A stretch of DNA of 64,000 bases from Chamaelirium japonicum (Eukaryota > Streptophyta > Magnoliopsida > Liliales > Melanthiaceae): contig OX393551.1 of the NCBI GenBank assembly GCA_947650365.1, positions 7,010,542-7,074,541 on the forward strand, given 5' to 3'. The notes beneath the pieces were generated by a model. The model saw nothing but the letters and a program-made list of their open reading frames with translations. It had not been told where the DNA came from and searched no databases. The position numbers and the translations under genes are program-made. Positions 10,101 to 20,920 of this stretch are shown one piece after another. The number at the start of each line of letters is the position of its first letter. Within the stretch, counting starts at the first letter, position 1.

Positions 10101-10431
10101 ACCTTGGTCATGGAAATTGAGTACGTCGTTGTCACCAATATCAGCAGGGCTTTCTTGGGCAATCTCCTTCCTATCCAATTCAATTCTAGATTTGCAACAA
10201 ATTTGGACAACGTGACCTTTGATGAACTTACATACACCTTCAATTCGTTTATTTGCTCGGTCTATGAGCAACCAATCTGAATATGGTGGTCGTGATCAAG
10301 TACGATTGGGTAATAGTGATTCCGTTCATATCACTTAATCTAGTATCCTTTCCCTTTCTACCGGGTCTTATTTTTTTGGGCTAATATGTGTAAGGTGCCT
10401 AATAAAAAGATCGGTTTAGCCTAAGGATATA
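10101..10431. other. Intergenic, nothing recognised
   Basis: AT-leaning unique-looking sequence. A frame at 9951-10280 runs across MITE and flank and has no domain. Confidence 0.4.
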
Positions 10432-10855
10432 TAAGAGATCAGTTTAGCCTAAGGTCTCTACATTTTCAAGATACCCCGAAACTAACCCCCCCCCCCCCCC
10501 CCCCCCCAACCCTTTCTTCTCGCCTCTCTCCCGAGCAGCGGCAGCTACAGTGGACGGCGGACTTGAGCGGCTCCAGCGGTGGGCGGCGGACGAGAGCGGC
10601 TCCGACGGTAGCTGCGGGCAGCTTCGGCGAGCGGCGGAGGCGGCAGCGGTTAGGTCCCTGACAAAAAGATTGATAGGTCTAGGGTTCATCCCATGGTCGG
10701 GGGGGGGGGGGGGGTCGGTTTAGGTTCGACGAAGGTGACGAGTGGGGAGAGGGGAGTTTCACTGGGCCAGTGGCAATTCAAAAGAAAATTTAAAATACTG
10801 TGAAGGGCAATTCTGTCAACAGTATTTCAAAGTCCTTAGACTAAACCGATCTCTT
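10432..10855. mobile_element. Candidate TIR element (about 424 bp) with a C-run and a G-run
   Basis: The left end TAAGAGATCAGTTTAGCC and the right end GGCTAAACC-like TAGACTAAACCGATCTCTTA are inverted copies over about 23 bases. A second direct copy of the left end lies just outside (about 10406-10426). No clear target duplication. The interior holds a C-run of about 20 and a G-run of about 17. Confidence 0.45.
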
Positions 10856-11449
10856 AGTCATGGACTTCTCACTAAATCCCCCTATTTTTTAATTATTATA
10901 ATCTGTCTAATGTTCATCACATGCATAGAATTCTCCTTGCTGTTGCACACTTTACTCGTGATAATTTAGTTAGTTTTGCCTTATATCCTTTAAATTATTT
11001 TGTCAGACTTACGTTATGGATCCATCCTCTCTCTCAGGCAATCTCCGCATCGTGCCGGTCATCCACCCTATGACATCATCGCTTAGGTCATCCGTCGTCT
11101 ACTCATCTAATGTTATTCGGATTTTATTTCCAATGCAACGGATTTTGACTTTGCTACCTCAGGCCTTCACGAGTTTATCATACAGGTAGACCAATCAATG
11201 GATTGGATTGGATTTTGATCCGAATTCGATCCATTAAGTAGGATATGGATGTATACTTTTTATCGGATGATATGTTAACGATCCGAATCCGATAACCCGT
11301 TTACTTAATAAATCGGATATGGATTTAGATCCATCCGATCAGTTAATATTCTAATCCAACAAACTATAACATAATATATTATATTTTATCAAGAGCTATA
11401 ATATATTGCCTTAGATCTAAGGCCCTAAGGGTATTCTCATGATCCCTCG
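10856..11449. other. Intergenic, AT-rich, no gene
   Basis: From about 11190 to 11350 the sequence has several ATCCGAT/GGATATGGAT motifs like those at 11990-12110 and 18170-18290. No frame with a domain was found. Confidence 0.4.
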
Positions 11450-11457
11450 ATCATGAC

Positions 11458-11862
11458 TAGGGGTGGCAATGGGTCGGGTTGAGACATAGGTACAAGCAAA
11501 TATATCCAATCTAGATCTGACCCGTTTAATAAACAGTTCAAAAACTTAAACCCAAACCCGACCCATCTAATAAACGGGTTGATATGACTCGACCCGTTTA
11601 GCCCGTTTAATAAATGGGTCAGGTTGGGTTGGGTCAACAGAACCCATATAAATCGGTCAGGTTTGATGGGGTTGGGTCGAGTCGACACGACCCATTTGAT
11701 AAGCGGATTAAGTCGAATCAATCGGGTTATAAGAACAAACCCAAACATGACCCATTAAATATACCGATCAGTCGGGTCAACTCGTAGGCCAAACCCAAAC
11801 CCGATAACTTTGGGTCGGGTTTGGATTAGGTTGGCAGGTCAGGTCAAGGATTACCACCCCTA
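11458..11862. mobile_element. hAT-type MITE (405 bp) with 8-bp TSD
   Basis: The ends TAGGGGTGGCAAT and ATTACCACCCCTA are perfect inverted repeats over 13 bases apart from one position. Flanks ATCATGAC (11450-11457) and ATCAAGAC (11863-11870) match at 7 of 8 positions, as expected for a hAT target duplication. The interior is full of GGGTCGGGTT/AACCCGACCC repeats. Related sequences occur at 9931, 20210 and, in a short form, 25166. Confidence 0.8.
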
Positions 11863-11949
11863 ATCAAGACTCATATTTTATTCTGACCCTTCCAAGTCCT
11901 TAGTCCGGACTTGATTTCTCTATGTGTTTTTAACGCTCAACAAAATTGG

Positions 11950-12209
11950 CGACATCCAATGTAGACTTGTTAATGGACCACATTCTTATCTGTAACCGAT
12001 CTGTACTTAACGGATATGGATTGTCTTTTCTAATGCAATAATGATCCAAATCCAATAACCCATTTACTTAACGGATCGGATTTAGATACAGTAGTTAATC
12101 CGAACCGTTGATAGATATTCACATAGTGACACAGATCCTTATTATGGTTGTTTTTATATTGTCGGCTTAGTCTTTCACTTTACATTACTGTTTTGGACAT
12201 ATTTCCTCC
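11950..12209. repeat. Segmental duplication, copy 1, first part
   Basis: It matches 18130-18390 in order: ACTTGTTGATGGACCA-like, GTACTTAACGGATATGGATT, CGATCGGATTT-like, CCGAACCGTTGA, CAGGTCCTT-like, and the TTGTTTT..GGATAT stretch. The Harbinger element cuts this copy at TTA 12210-12212. Confidence 0.8.
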
Positions 12210-12483
12210 TTAGAGCATCTCCAACGGGCTCCGAGCGAGAGCTCTGAAGGCCCACGTGGCACTCCGAACGATTTTGGGCGCTCCAACTGGCTCCGAACCA
12301 ATCTCCCAAGGCCTACGTGGCATGCCACATAGGCCACGTGCGGCCCGGACCTCCGAAGCCCTCCACATACAACAGAGGTCCTTCGGAGCCTCTGAGCGAA
12401 TAAAAAATTCTTGTTTTTTTTTAAAAACCCCCCGCACCTTTCATAAATTATTTTATATATACATATATCAAAACATCACTTTT

Positions 12484-12566
12484 CAACGGCTACTTTTAAT
12501 CCGATCGAGGAGCAACGGCTACGGGGCAACGACTATGAGCAACGGCTATATTTTGGACCGTTGCCC
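12484..12566 (+). repeat. CAACGGCTA motif cluster in the left subterminal region of the Harbinger element
   Basis: CAACGGCTA occurs at about 12484, 12512 and 12540, with a variant CAACGACTA between them, and CCGTTGCC follows at about 12559. CAACGG/CCGTTG matches the generic Myb core CNGTTR. Because ORF1 is Myb-like, these are candidate binding sites; that link is inference. Confidence 0.6.
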
Positions 12567-12648
12567 CCAATTCCAATGTTTATGATTGTTTTAAAATAAA
12601 AAAGGATAGGTTAAAAAATTCTAAATTTTTTTTTTTTTTTTGAAAATC

Positions 12649-12657
12649 TATAAATAC
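12649..12657 (+). promoter_or_regulatory. Probable TATA box of Harbinger ORF1
   Basis: CTATAAATA lies about 100 bases before the ORF1 ATG at 12754, after a T-run. Confidence 0.55.
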
Positions 12658-12753
12658 CCCCTTTTACCCATCATTCTTCATCCTCCCACCATTCTTCATT
12701 CTCCCACTCCATTTCAAAATAAATTGTGACTTTTTGCACCCACCTACTAGTAT

Positions 12754-13870
12754 ATGGATCCGTATCAAAATTTTTCTTACTCCCAATTCCTCACCGGTGA
12801 TGAATCGGCCTTCAATGCATATATGAGTAGCGATCGAGTCGATGGAAATCCGATGTTCTCAATTCCGGAGAAGGAGCCAACGACGCAAGGAAAGGCATCG
12901 TCCGAACAAGCATCGATCGTGGGGAAGAAGAAGTCTTACAAGCGAGGAGGAAACTGGACCATCCCCGATGATAGATTGCTTGTGTCCGCATGGCTCAACA
13001 CGAGCCAAAATGCAATCCAAGGTATCGGTCAACCACGACTTCATTTTTGGGCAAGAATTTTTGAATATTACAGCAAGTACAATACCCACTATACGATCGA
13101 ATGAACCCAAAGCCAAATGATGCATCGATGGTCGGCCATTCAAATATCGGTCAACAAATTTTACGGATGTGTTAGCCAAATCGAAGGACGACCGAGATAT
13201 GGTACCGGACTTGTTGACCAGGTAAATACTTATTAGCGAGTGATTTTGTTTAAATAGTTATACCGTCTATGGTTTTAATTTATTTTAAATTATTTATGTA
13301 GCTAGCAGATGCAAAACTTTTTTACAATGATCTCTACCACGAGTCATTCAAATTCGAGCATTGCTGGGTGGAGCTACGACATCAGCAAAAATGGATACAG
13401 CAAACACAATCCTGGAATCAAGTAAGGACAGAGCCGAGGAGAGGGAAGGAGTCTGATTCATCACCAAACACCTCCTCTCCGGCAACCCCAGATGTTATGA
13501 GCCTCGGGGATGAAGATGACCGGCCTACCAAGATGCAAAGGTCAGAGGGGAGGAAAGCAGCAAAATTGATAAGGAAGCGTAAAGGTCAGGTGGTAATCGA
13601 TGGAGGAAGCAGCAAATCCGCCTCCGACCTATTCAGGGAGGCATTCGCATGGATGAAGATGGATAAGGAACAATCTAGGAAGGAGAGGAAAGAGAGAAGG
13701 GATAAGAATACCGAAAACGCAACTATGGTCGAAGTCGCAAAGTTGCAAGCACAAACCGAGTCTCAAAAGGAAGCACGAAAGCAACAGAAATTGATGATGT
13801 GATCATGATGAAGGATCTCACGGGGCTCTCACAGGCAGAGCGAGAATATTTTGAACTACACAAGGCTTAG
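12754..13870 (+). pseudogene. Harbinger ORF1 (Myb/SANT-like DNA-binding protein), broken
   Basis: In active Harbingers this protein binds DNA and helps bring the transposase to the element ends. Exon 1 (from ATG 12754) contains the Myb-like segment GNWTIPDDRLLVSAWLNTSQ and continues through FEYYSKYNTHYTIE. There a TGA (13102-13104) replaces what looks like an Arg codon, and the same frame reads on as TQSQMMHRWSAIQ. A probable intron spans about 13221-13304 (GTAAATAC to TTATGTAG). Exon 2 reads FYNDLYHESFKFEHCW and then a Lys/Glu-rich coiled region. Near 13785 a one-base shift moves the frame, and the usual ending MMKDLTGLSQAEREYFELHK is found in the new frame up to TAG 13868-13870. There are thus one nonsense and one frameshift defect. 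The recognition rests on the strong similarity in style to rice and other plant Harbinger ORF1 proteins. Confidence 0.85.
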
Positions 13871-14104
13871 ATTCTAGCTCGGAAAGGCTTATGATTTCTT
13901 TGAAGTGTAATATGTAGTAGCTTTAATTAGAGATATGACTTTCTTGAATTATTTAAATTTTGTAATTTTCAGTAGATTGTATTAGGTGTTGAACTCTTTT
14001 GGCATTCAATAAAAGTGCTTTTGTTATTGAAATTGAAAGCGCGTACAAGAACTCGAATAAGTTCGAGACAATTACATTAAAATAAAAAAAACATAATCTT
14101 AAAC
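13871..14104. other. Spacer between the convergent Harbinger genes
   Basis: It holds the AT-rich 3' ends of both genes. AATAAA at about 14008 suits ORF1 polyadenylation. Confidence 0.4.
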
Positions 14105-15388
14105 TTAAGATCCCTTGAGTTGCCACAAATGCTCGATCAAATCATTTTGAAGTTGGTCGTGGGTTTCCCTGCTCCTTATCCGATGATGATTCTGGATAAA
14201 CTCCATCAGATGCACCGTGTGCTCGTGAGAAGCTTCTACAATTGGCGTTACATCGGGGACATCAAAGTCGAGATCGTGGTGAAGATCCCGTTCATCTTCA
14301 ACAATCATATTATGCATTATAATGCAGGCTGTCATAATGTCTATAAGCACATTCGGCTACCAAAAATGTGTCGGTCCTCTTACTATCGCAAATCGGGCTT
14401 GCAACACTCCGAAAGCTCGCTTGAAATCCTTTCGTGCCCCCTCTTGCTATTGAGAAAAATACTTATTTTTGTTTCCTCGAGGTGCTGGGATGGTCTTCAC
14501 TAGTGTTGACCATGAGGGGTAAATCCCATCGGCAAGATAGTATCGCATATTATAGTCATGGCCATTGATTGTAAAATTACATGGGGCAACTCTTCCCTCT
14601 ACAAGTTGCCTGAATACCGGTGAACGATCGAGGACGTTGATATCATTGTGCGACCCTGGCAGCCCGAAGAAGGAGTGTCAGATCCATAGATCTTTGCTAG
14701 CTACAGCCTCTAAAATAATTGTTGGCTCATGAATATGGCCAGTGTACATACCTTGCCAGGCTGTTGGGCAGTTCTTCCAGTGCATGCAATCAATGCTTCC
14801 GAGCATGCCTGGAAACCCTCGTTGTTCACCTTCTGCGAGGAGTCGTGCAACATCTTCGTTATTGGGTGAAGAATGATACTTCTTCCCAAAGACGTTGATG
14901 ACCGCTCGAACAAACCTCTGCAAGCTCTCGATCGAAGTACTTTCTCCGATCCGAACGTAGTCATCCACGGAATCGGCGGATGCTCCATACGCGAGCATCC
15001 ACATAGCGGCGGTAGTTTTTTAAAGACTGGATAGTCCTAATTTTTCAGCATTGTTCCTCTTTTGGACGAAGTAGTTGTCGTGGTCCACGATTGCATCGTG
15101 GATCCGCAGGAAGTGAGGATGACTCATCTTGAATCTCTGTCGGAACTGGTAAGGAAGATAAGTTGACTGATCAGCGAAGTAATCCTGAAATAGCCGATTA
15201 TGGCCTTCCAGTCTACTACGATCAAGCACGGCGTGGCCTGGTACATAGCCGCGTCTTCTACGTCGATGTGAACTTTCAGCTTGCTGCTCTTCCTCGCACG
15301 CGGTGGCTCCCAGAAGAAATAACATTCTACGGGTGGAGCTATCGTCGTTGCTGCTCGACGTGTTGTCGGTGGGGCTCAAACTGGACAT
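14105..15388 (-). pseudogene. PIF/Harbinger transposase (DDE_Tnp_4 / ALP1-like), four in-frame stops
   Basis: One continuous reading frame of 428 codons runs from the ATG at 15388 to the end at 14105, interrupted only by TAA (15020-15022), TGA (14678-14680), TAG (14447-14449) and TAG (14357-14359). No frameshift is needed. The N-terminal part has the helix-turn-helix-like region YQFRQRFKMSHPHFLRIHDA. First catalytic Asp: GMLGSIDCMHWKNCP. Second Asp: GLPGSHNDINVLDRSPVF. The third motif, normally ERAFGVLQ, reads FKRAFGVLQARFAIV here, so the expected catalytic Glu is Lys. The C-terminal ACIIMHNMIVEDERD block is typical of the family. Length matches the family (about 400-450 residues). The protein would have cut and joined the element ends; this copy should be inactive both by truncation and by loss of the Glu. 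Confidence 0.92.
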
Positions 15389-15456
15389 GGTGTTTGGAGA
15401 GTGGATGGTTTGGACAAAGTTTGAATTTGTGATGGTGTGATAAGAGAAGCCTCATC

Positions 15457-15466
15457 TTTATATAGA
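15457..15466 (-). promoter_or_regulatory. Probable TATA box of the Harbinger transposase
   Basis: On the minus strand CTATATAAAG lies about 70-80 bases before the transposase ATG, between the gene and a 60-bp tandem array. Confidence 0.6.
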
Positions 15467-15474
15467 AAAAATTT

Positions 15475-15785
15475 CAACGAATAGATATCTATCCGTTGGT
15501 GGTGGTAATACGTGCCACCTCGCATGTCATGCCCAACGGATCGAAATCCATCAGTTTGGCTCTTAAAATGCGAGCCACCTCTCATATCGTGCCCAACGGA
15601 TAGAAATTTATAAGTTTATTCCTTGAAATACGTGTCATCTCGCAGATCATGTTCAACAGATAGAAATCTATCTGTTCTGCTTTTGAAATGTGTGTCGATT
15701 TGTAGATCGTGCCCGACAGATAGAAATGAACTGTTTATGGTGGATATGTGAGCCGCGTTGCGGATCATATCCAACGAAAATAAAT
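15475..15785 (-). repeat. 60-bp tandem array upstream of the Harbinger transposase
   Basis: About five copies of a unit hold CCAACGGATAGAAAT and a TGCGAGCCACCTCGCA-like part. The CAACGG-type motif recurs near 15533, 15593, 15653, 15713 and 15770, i.e. every 60 bases or so. Units degrade toward the right end. The place, upstream of the TATA box, suggests a regulatory or transposase-binding array. Confidence 0.8.
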
Positions 15786-16537
15786 ATAACCGTTAAAAGT
15801 ATTATATATTTTTTAATAAGCTATTCATAATTTTATCTATTTTTTTAATATTTAAATTGATGCGTGGAAAAAAAAATTAAGGTGGGTGGGGTTTGGAGTA
15901 AATTTGGAGAGTTTGGATAACTTGTAAATGGATAGGGTGTTTGGTGCAAAATGCTCGGACATCCGGTTCGGAGGCCGTTGGAGCTGAACCTCTCACCGAA
16001 GAGGCCTCCGATGAGGTGGCAGTAAAAGACGGGCCCCACTTGCTTCGGAGGTGCTCCGAGCATTGGAGCCGGTTGGAGATGCTCTTAGCACTTCATTTCT
16101 TTCTTCTCATAAAAGCAGTTTATATTCCTTTTTTTATATATATACATAGAAGCACACCCATGAGGAGCTCTCTTTCTTTTTCTATGTTGTTTTGTCTCTT
16201 ATACCCAGTTGGAAAGTGCACCGTTTCCTGCAAGTGCCACATGGCATTTTCCCCCAACTCCATGGCCTATTTTTCCGACAACTGTCGAAATCATAGCCGT
16301 CGGATCATGCCATTATGCAAATTCTTATCATACGCCGTGTTTGACGAGTGACACCCCGTCCCAGTCCCAGCTATCACTGACTGAGACTCGATCGGGGGTC
16401 CACGGAACAACATTACGAGGATTGTGAATCAACGTCAAAACAAATTCCAAACAGCTGGTCACGGCAACCGAGCCCATTCATCCCATTTTTTTCTTTTTGG
16501 GCTCGTTTAACGGAGACAAGGGGGAATCCGAATTAAA

Positions 16538-16706
16538 TGAGTTCGGATCTCCTCCAGTCGGTCGGCCCCGGTCGGTGGGCCCACATGCATTACAGCCGCA
16601 CGATGGCAGACAACTCCCAATGAATCGTACTTAGCTTGACTATATGCCATTGTGATGCGTGTCGGGCCCACAACTGGAGCCGACCAACCGGAGGAGATCC
16701 GAACTT
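16538..16706. mobile_element. Foldback MITE (169 bp) with perfect 8-bp TSD
   Basis: Inverted ends contain GTTCGGATCTCCTCC. GAATTAAA flanks both sides (16530-16537 and 16707-16714). An 8-bp duplication points to a hAT-type source. Confidence 0.8.
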
Positions 16707-16907
16707 GAATTAAAGCCCTTAACTTAGGCGCCCCGAACCACGAAATCACAGTGTTTCGGGATTCCGCCAACGACAACTGTCCCAACTTGTTTTTGTCTTA
16801 TCACTCAGCCCTTATAATGCGAGCCCCTGAGGTTCTCTCCGTGGCTAATAGATCTCAACAATTCGGAACATTAATTAACGAAAAGTTTATTCACATCTCA
16901 AATATGA

Positions 16908-17175
16908 GAGAAAATCTATGGTATAACGGTGATACCAGGTCACTGGTATCACGGGCAAATCAAACCGCTGGATCATCCATTTAGCACCGCTATAATTACA
17001 TCATAGCCACACGATAGCGGCCACCACGACAGGTGCATCACACTTAGCCCCAACTGCACCTCTACCGTTTCTCTGATTTGAAGGATGATTGCGAGGAGAG
17101 AGATTGACATCAGTGGTTGTAAATGATCCGTGATGCCACCTCAGCAAAAATCACCGTTATACCAAAGTTTTTCTC
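16908..17175. mobile_element. Mutator-like MITE (268 bp) with perfect 9-bp TSD and an empty site elsewhere in the window
   Basis: The ends GAGAAAATCTATGGTATAAC and, from the right, GAGAAAAACTTTGGTATAAC are inverted copies and extend into CGGTGAT. CAAATATGA is duplicated exactly at 16899-16907 and 17176-17184. The paralogous segment has one CAAATATGA at 19694-19702 with no element, a true empty site. Confidence 0.92.
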
Positions 17176-17750
17176 CAAATATGATGAGTATACCCCATTC
17201 CCATGAGAATCTACTCCATTCTTTTATGTCAAGAATAACCCCACTATATTATACCCCATTCTCCCTTCGCTGCTTACCCTAACCTCCTCCCCCTTTCATG
17301 ATCCATCCCCTCCAAACCTCCATACGCATCACCTCCTTGTCGGCACTTTAGTCAACATGCATACTTTTGATCGTCAATGCCTACCCGCCTCAATCGCCCA
17401 GTTCCAACGTCGGTGCCTTCGGCGTCCCTCGACCACCGATGCATCCGCCGCCGGCATCCTGGCGTCTCTGGCACCCATCTTTGACGCAGACGCCTTCACC
17501 TCTCCTTCCCCCCTTTCTTCCCTCATATTTTTTCATTGCTGGGTCACTGTCTCCTTCCCTTTCCCCTCCTCGTTGGCTAGCATGTTTGGCAGTTAAAGTG
17601 TTTCGAGGGAGGCGAGGGCGGCTCCAACAAGGAGGAGGAGAGGTAGTGGTGGTTCCGACAGTAGGGAAGGAGGAGGGGAAGGAGAGGAAGCTAGGAGGAG
17701 GAGAAGTCTTGATCTAGCAATAGGGAAGGAGGGGATCTAGGTGGGGTATT

Positions 17751-18129
17751 AAGGAGGAGATGGTATACTTGTGAAAAAAAGAAGAGGAAAAACCGAGGGG
17801 AAACAAGGTATGCCAATCATTTTGGCAGCATTTATATACATCATGATTTAATTATTTTTGTGGGGTTGCACGCCACCACCCACCTTCGCCTTTTTTCCTC
17901 CTCCCTCTTCTTCTGCTTCTTCCTCCTTCATAAGTCTCTCTGCATCGCATTTAGCTACTATAGATCGAGTACTCCTACAGATCATTAAATAGTTTCAGGG
18001 CGAGTGATCGACAATGACAAGTGCCACTACAATACACTCGGTATCCTTGGAACAAATGAGTTGTGAAGCATTAGCCTTGAAAATAACCAAGTGTTGGAGG
18101 AGAAAGGATGAGGATTCGACACTCACTGA
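17751..18129. other. Spacer between the two segmental copies, no gene
   Basis: It holds pyrimidine-rich stretches near 17890-17930. No domain or RNA gene was recognised. Confidence 0.4.
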
Positions 18130-20010
18130 CGTCCAAATGTCCAATATAAACTTGTTGATGGACCAGATTTTGATTCGAATCCGATCCGTACTTAACGGAT
18201 ATGGATTGGCTTTTCGAATCCGATAACAATCCGAATCCGATAGCCAAATTACTTAACCGATCGGATTTTGGATATAGCAGAATCCGAACCGTTGACAGTA
18301 CTACACACAGGTCCTTTGGTTGGTTGTTCTTATATGGTTGGATTTGTCTTCCCTTTGCATTGTTGTTTTGGGTATATTTTCTTATTTGTTTTGTGTGTTT
18401 CATAAGGCCACATGAACTCCTACGGATTCATTTATATCTACAGAGGCATTTAATTTCTTTCTTGGGGTTATTAACGCTCCTTATGTCGCACACATGTAAT
18501 TAAAAAAATTATAAATAACAATTTTATCCCTACATATAAAATGTAACAATTGTAGCAAAAGAGTAACAATTGGTAAAGAGCAACAATCCGTTAGTTTTGG
18601 CTAACACGATCTCCTTCTACCTCACACATGTAATTAAAAAAAATTATAAATGACAATATTAGCTCTATATATAAAGTGTAACCATCTTAGCCAAAGAGTA
18701 ACAATTGATAAAAAGTAACAATCCGTTAGCAATAAGTAACAATTTAATATGGTAAATACCTTAGTTGTAGAGTGATTGTAGCGGTATTTCTGCACATCTG
18801 GGTGACAATATGTAATATTTTTGTGATAAAAAAATAGTTAACTATGCTAAACCAAACTGATTCTATCTCGCACTTAAAGAGTAACAATTAGGTAAAAAAA
18901 AAGTAACTATTCGGTTGGTTGACATAATATATTTTTTGTTTGATGGAAATATGTATAAAAAAATATATATTTTGTGGTTTTAAATCGACAATTTAGAGTG
19001 ATTTTAATTGTATTTTCGTACAAAAAATGATTCATGTTCAATTGATAGTAAGAAATATAAATTTAATGAATTTTGGTTGGAAATTATTATCCTTTTTTTT
19101 TGTTTGGTGAAATTTCAGGAGGAAGCTTTTGTAATACAAGACATTTAGAAGGGCTTATTACAAGTTGATTCCTTTGCTAGGGGTCTATCGCTAAGTCCCC
19201 CTTCTTTCTTACAATAAAGACGGTTTAGGCTCCTTTCCTGGAAGCACACCTATGGGGAATTCACTTCCATTTTCTCTGTTGTCTTGACTCTTATCTAGTT
19301 GGAAAGTGCATCGTTTTCCTACACGTACCACCTGGCGCTTTTCATCAAATCCATTTAATAATGGGCTATTTTCTTACAACTGTCGCAATCATAGCCGTCG
19401 GACCATGCCCATGATGCAAGCCCTTATCGTACGCCGTGTTTGACGAGTAGCACCCCGTCACCGTCCCTGCCCCAACCATCACTGACTCGATCGGGGGACC
19501 ATGGAACAGTGTTACGTGGGTCATTTGGCTTGCTACGAATCAAAATCAAATCAAATCAAATTCCACAACGCATCGGTTGGTCAACGGCAACAGAGTCTAT
19601 TTTTTTCTTTTTTCTTTTTGGGCTCGTTTATCGGAGACCAGTTGGAATCTACCCGGTTGGAGACATTAATTAAGGAAAAGTTTATTTACACCCCAAATAT
19701 GACATGTATACCCTGTTTCTATGAAAAACCTTTTTTTTTGGTTTAATATGTATAGCAAGAATAGCCCCTCTATTCCTTTCTCCATTCATTGCTTACCCTA
19801 TCCTCTCCCATCCATACTCCATCCCTTGTGAACCTTCATACCCATCACCTTCTCGTCGGCACTTTCGTCATCGGCATACCCCTGACCATTGATGCCTTCG
19901 TCGTCGACATCTTTACGGAAGAAGGGGGGGGAGGGGAATGAGACAAAGCTAGGAGGAGAAGAGGCTGTGCTTTAGCGATGGGAGAGGAGAGGAAGGGGGA
20001 GGAAGAAGAT
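18130..20010. repeat. Segmental duplication, copy 2
   Basis: It is collinear with copy 1 (11950-17750) over about 18130-18390 and 19230-20010. Between these parts is its own extra AT-rich DNA (about 18400-19220), while it lacks the Harbinger element and the MULE-MITE of copy 1. It lies 1-3 kb upstream of the peptidase gene. Confidence 0.8.
18489..18760. repeat. Tandem repeat, period about 134 bp, AT-rich
   Basis: CACACATGTAATTAAAAAAA and AAAGAGTAACAATTG recur at 18489 and 18623. A degraded third unit appears near 18862. Confidence 0.75.
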
Positions 20011-20209
20011 GGAGATGAACGAGGAGGGGTAGGAGGACGAGGAGGAAGGAGGGAGGAGGAGGCAACGGGTTGGATGGGATCGACGACTTCGGATGGTCAG
20101 TGACTTGCATGGGCACCAGCGAGCCAGGGAGGAAGGAAAAAAAGAAAGAAGATGTGGGTTGCCTACAGAGTTTGAGTTTGACTTTAATTACTATCGGCAA
20201 TTTTGGACC

Positions 20210-20675
20210 CAATATGGTAGACCCGACACGAAATTAGTGGGTCTAGATTAAACGGGTTCGTGTCGTAAATGGGTCGACACGACTAACCCGTTTAAAATGG
20301 GTCAGGTCCAAGCTTAGGGTCTAGTCCGAGAAGACCGTTTAAAATTCAACGGGTCGTGTCGGGTCGGATCTACTCGCAATTCGATACTGTAGTATAAACG
20401 ATAATACTGTAGTATGGTAGTATGTAGTACCAGCGGGTCTTATCGGGTCATGTCGGGTTGGCCCGATTGAGTCGGGTCAATTGAATAGATTCGTGTGGTA
20501 AACAGGTCTAACGGGTCTTATCAGGTCTACCCGTGTATAAACGGGTCGGGTACGGGTTTATGGTCTAGACATGATTAATTAAACAGGTTGGGTCAGGGTC
20601 TAGGGGTCTTGGACACGATCCGAAACTAGACACGAAATAAACCCCATCCGACCCGACCCATTGCCACCCCTAACT
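20210..20675. mobile_element. hAT-like MITE related to 11458 and 9931, left end eroded
   Basis: The right end CCCATTGCCACCCCTAA matches the AGGGGTGGCAATGGG terminus. The interior has many GGGTCG/CGACCC motifs. A left TIR was not found, so the copy is truncated or decayed. Confidence 0.6.
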
Positions 20676-20740
20676 TTAATCACGAGCAGCTCCTAGCAGG
20701 AAAAAAAAAAAAACTCCTAACACGGTGCCATTGTCCTGTC

Positions 20741-20750
20741 TATATAAAGA
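20741..20750 (+). promoter_or_regulatory. Possible TATA box of the metallopeptidase gene
   Basis: TATATAAAGA lies about 220 bases before the ATG. It is the only good TATA in the last 400 bases, but use by this gene is inferred. Confidence 0.45.
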
Positions 20751-20782
20751 CTGTGCTGTATATAGACATAGCGGCCCAACCG

Positions 20783-20823
20783 TCATTTTTTGGGGTGTGA
20801 ATAAATTTCCCTTTAATTAAACA
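20783..20823 (-). repeat. Short inverted copy of the TTAATTAAGG..ACACCCC motif from the upstream duplication
   Basis: Read on the minus strand it gives TTAATTAAAGG, TTTATTCACACCCC and AATGAC. This parallels 19660-19700 and 16867-16905. It may be a MITE end. Confidence 0.5.
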
Positions 20824-20920
20824 CTTAAACCCCATTTTTATATCACACTCGCCTTCCCCTGTCTCGCCTCGAGCCCCCTCCCTCTCATTTCTTTTTTCTA
20901 TTCGTCCAGATACTTTCGCC

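Larger units (their letters stand above)
12213..16084. mobile_element. PIF/Harbinger DNA transposon, complete termini, both genes inactivated
   Basis: The ends GAGCATCTCCAACGGGCTCC and, reverse-complemented from the right, GAGCATCTCCAACCGGCTCC differ at one of 20 bases. TTA at 12210-12212 and 16085-16087 is the 3-bp target duplication typical of PIF/Harbinger. Inside, a Myb-like ORF1 (+ strand) and a DDE transposase (- strand) converge with about 235 bases between them. Subterminal regions carry CGGAGG/CCTCCG and CAACGG motif clusters. All coding defects seen are point changes or one small frameshift, so the element is structurally whole but should not make functional proteins. Confidence 0.93.
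16088..17750. repeat. Segmental duplication, copy 1, second part (carries two MITEs)
   Basis: It matches 19230-20010: GAAGCACACC, CAGTTGGAAAGTGCA, AATCATAGCCGTCGGA, TACGCCGTGTTTGACGAGT, TTTTTGGGCTCGTTTA, ACATTAATTAA, CAAATATGA, CACCTCCTTGTCGGCACTTT, and AGCTAGGAGGAG. Extra DNA in this copy is explained in part by the MITEs at 16538 and 16908. The stretch 16715-16860 is also extra and unexplained. No gene is supported. Confidence 0.8.
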
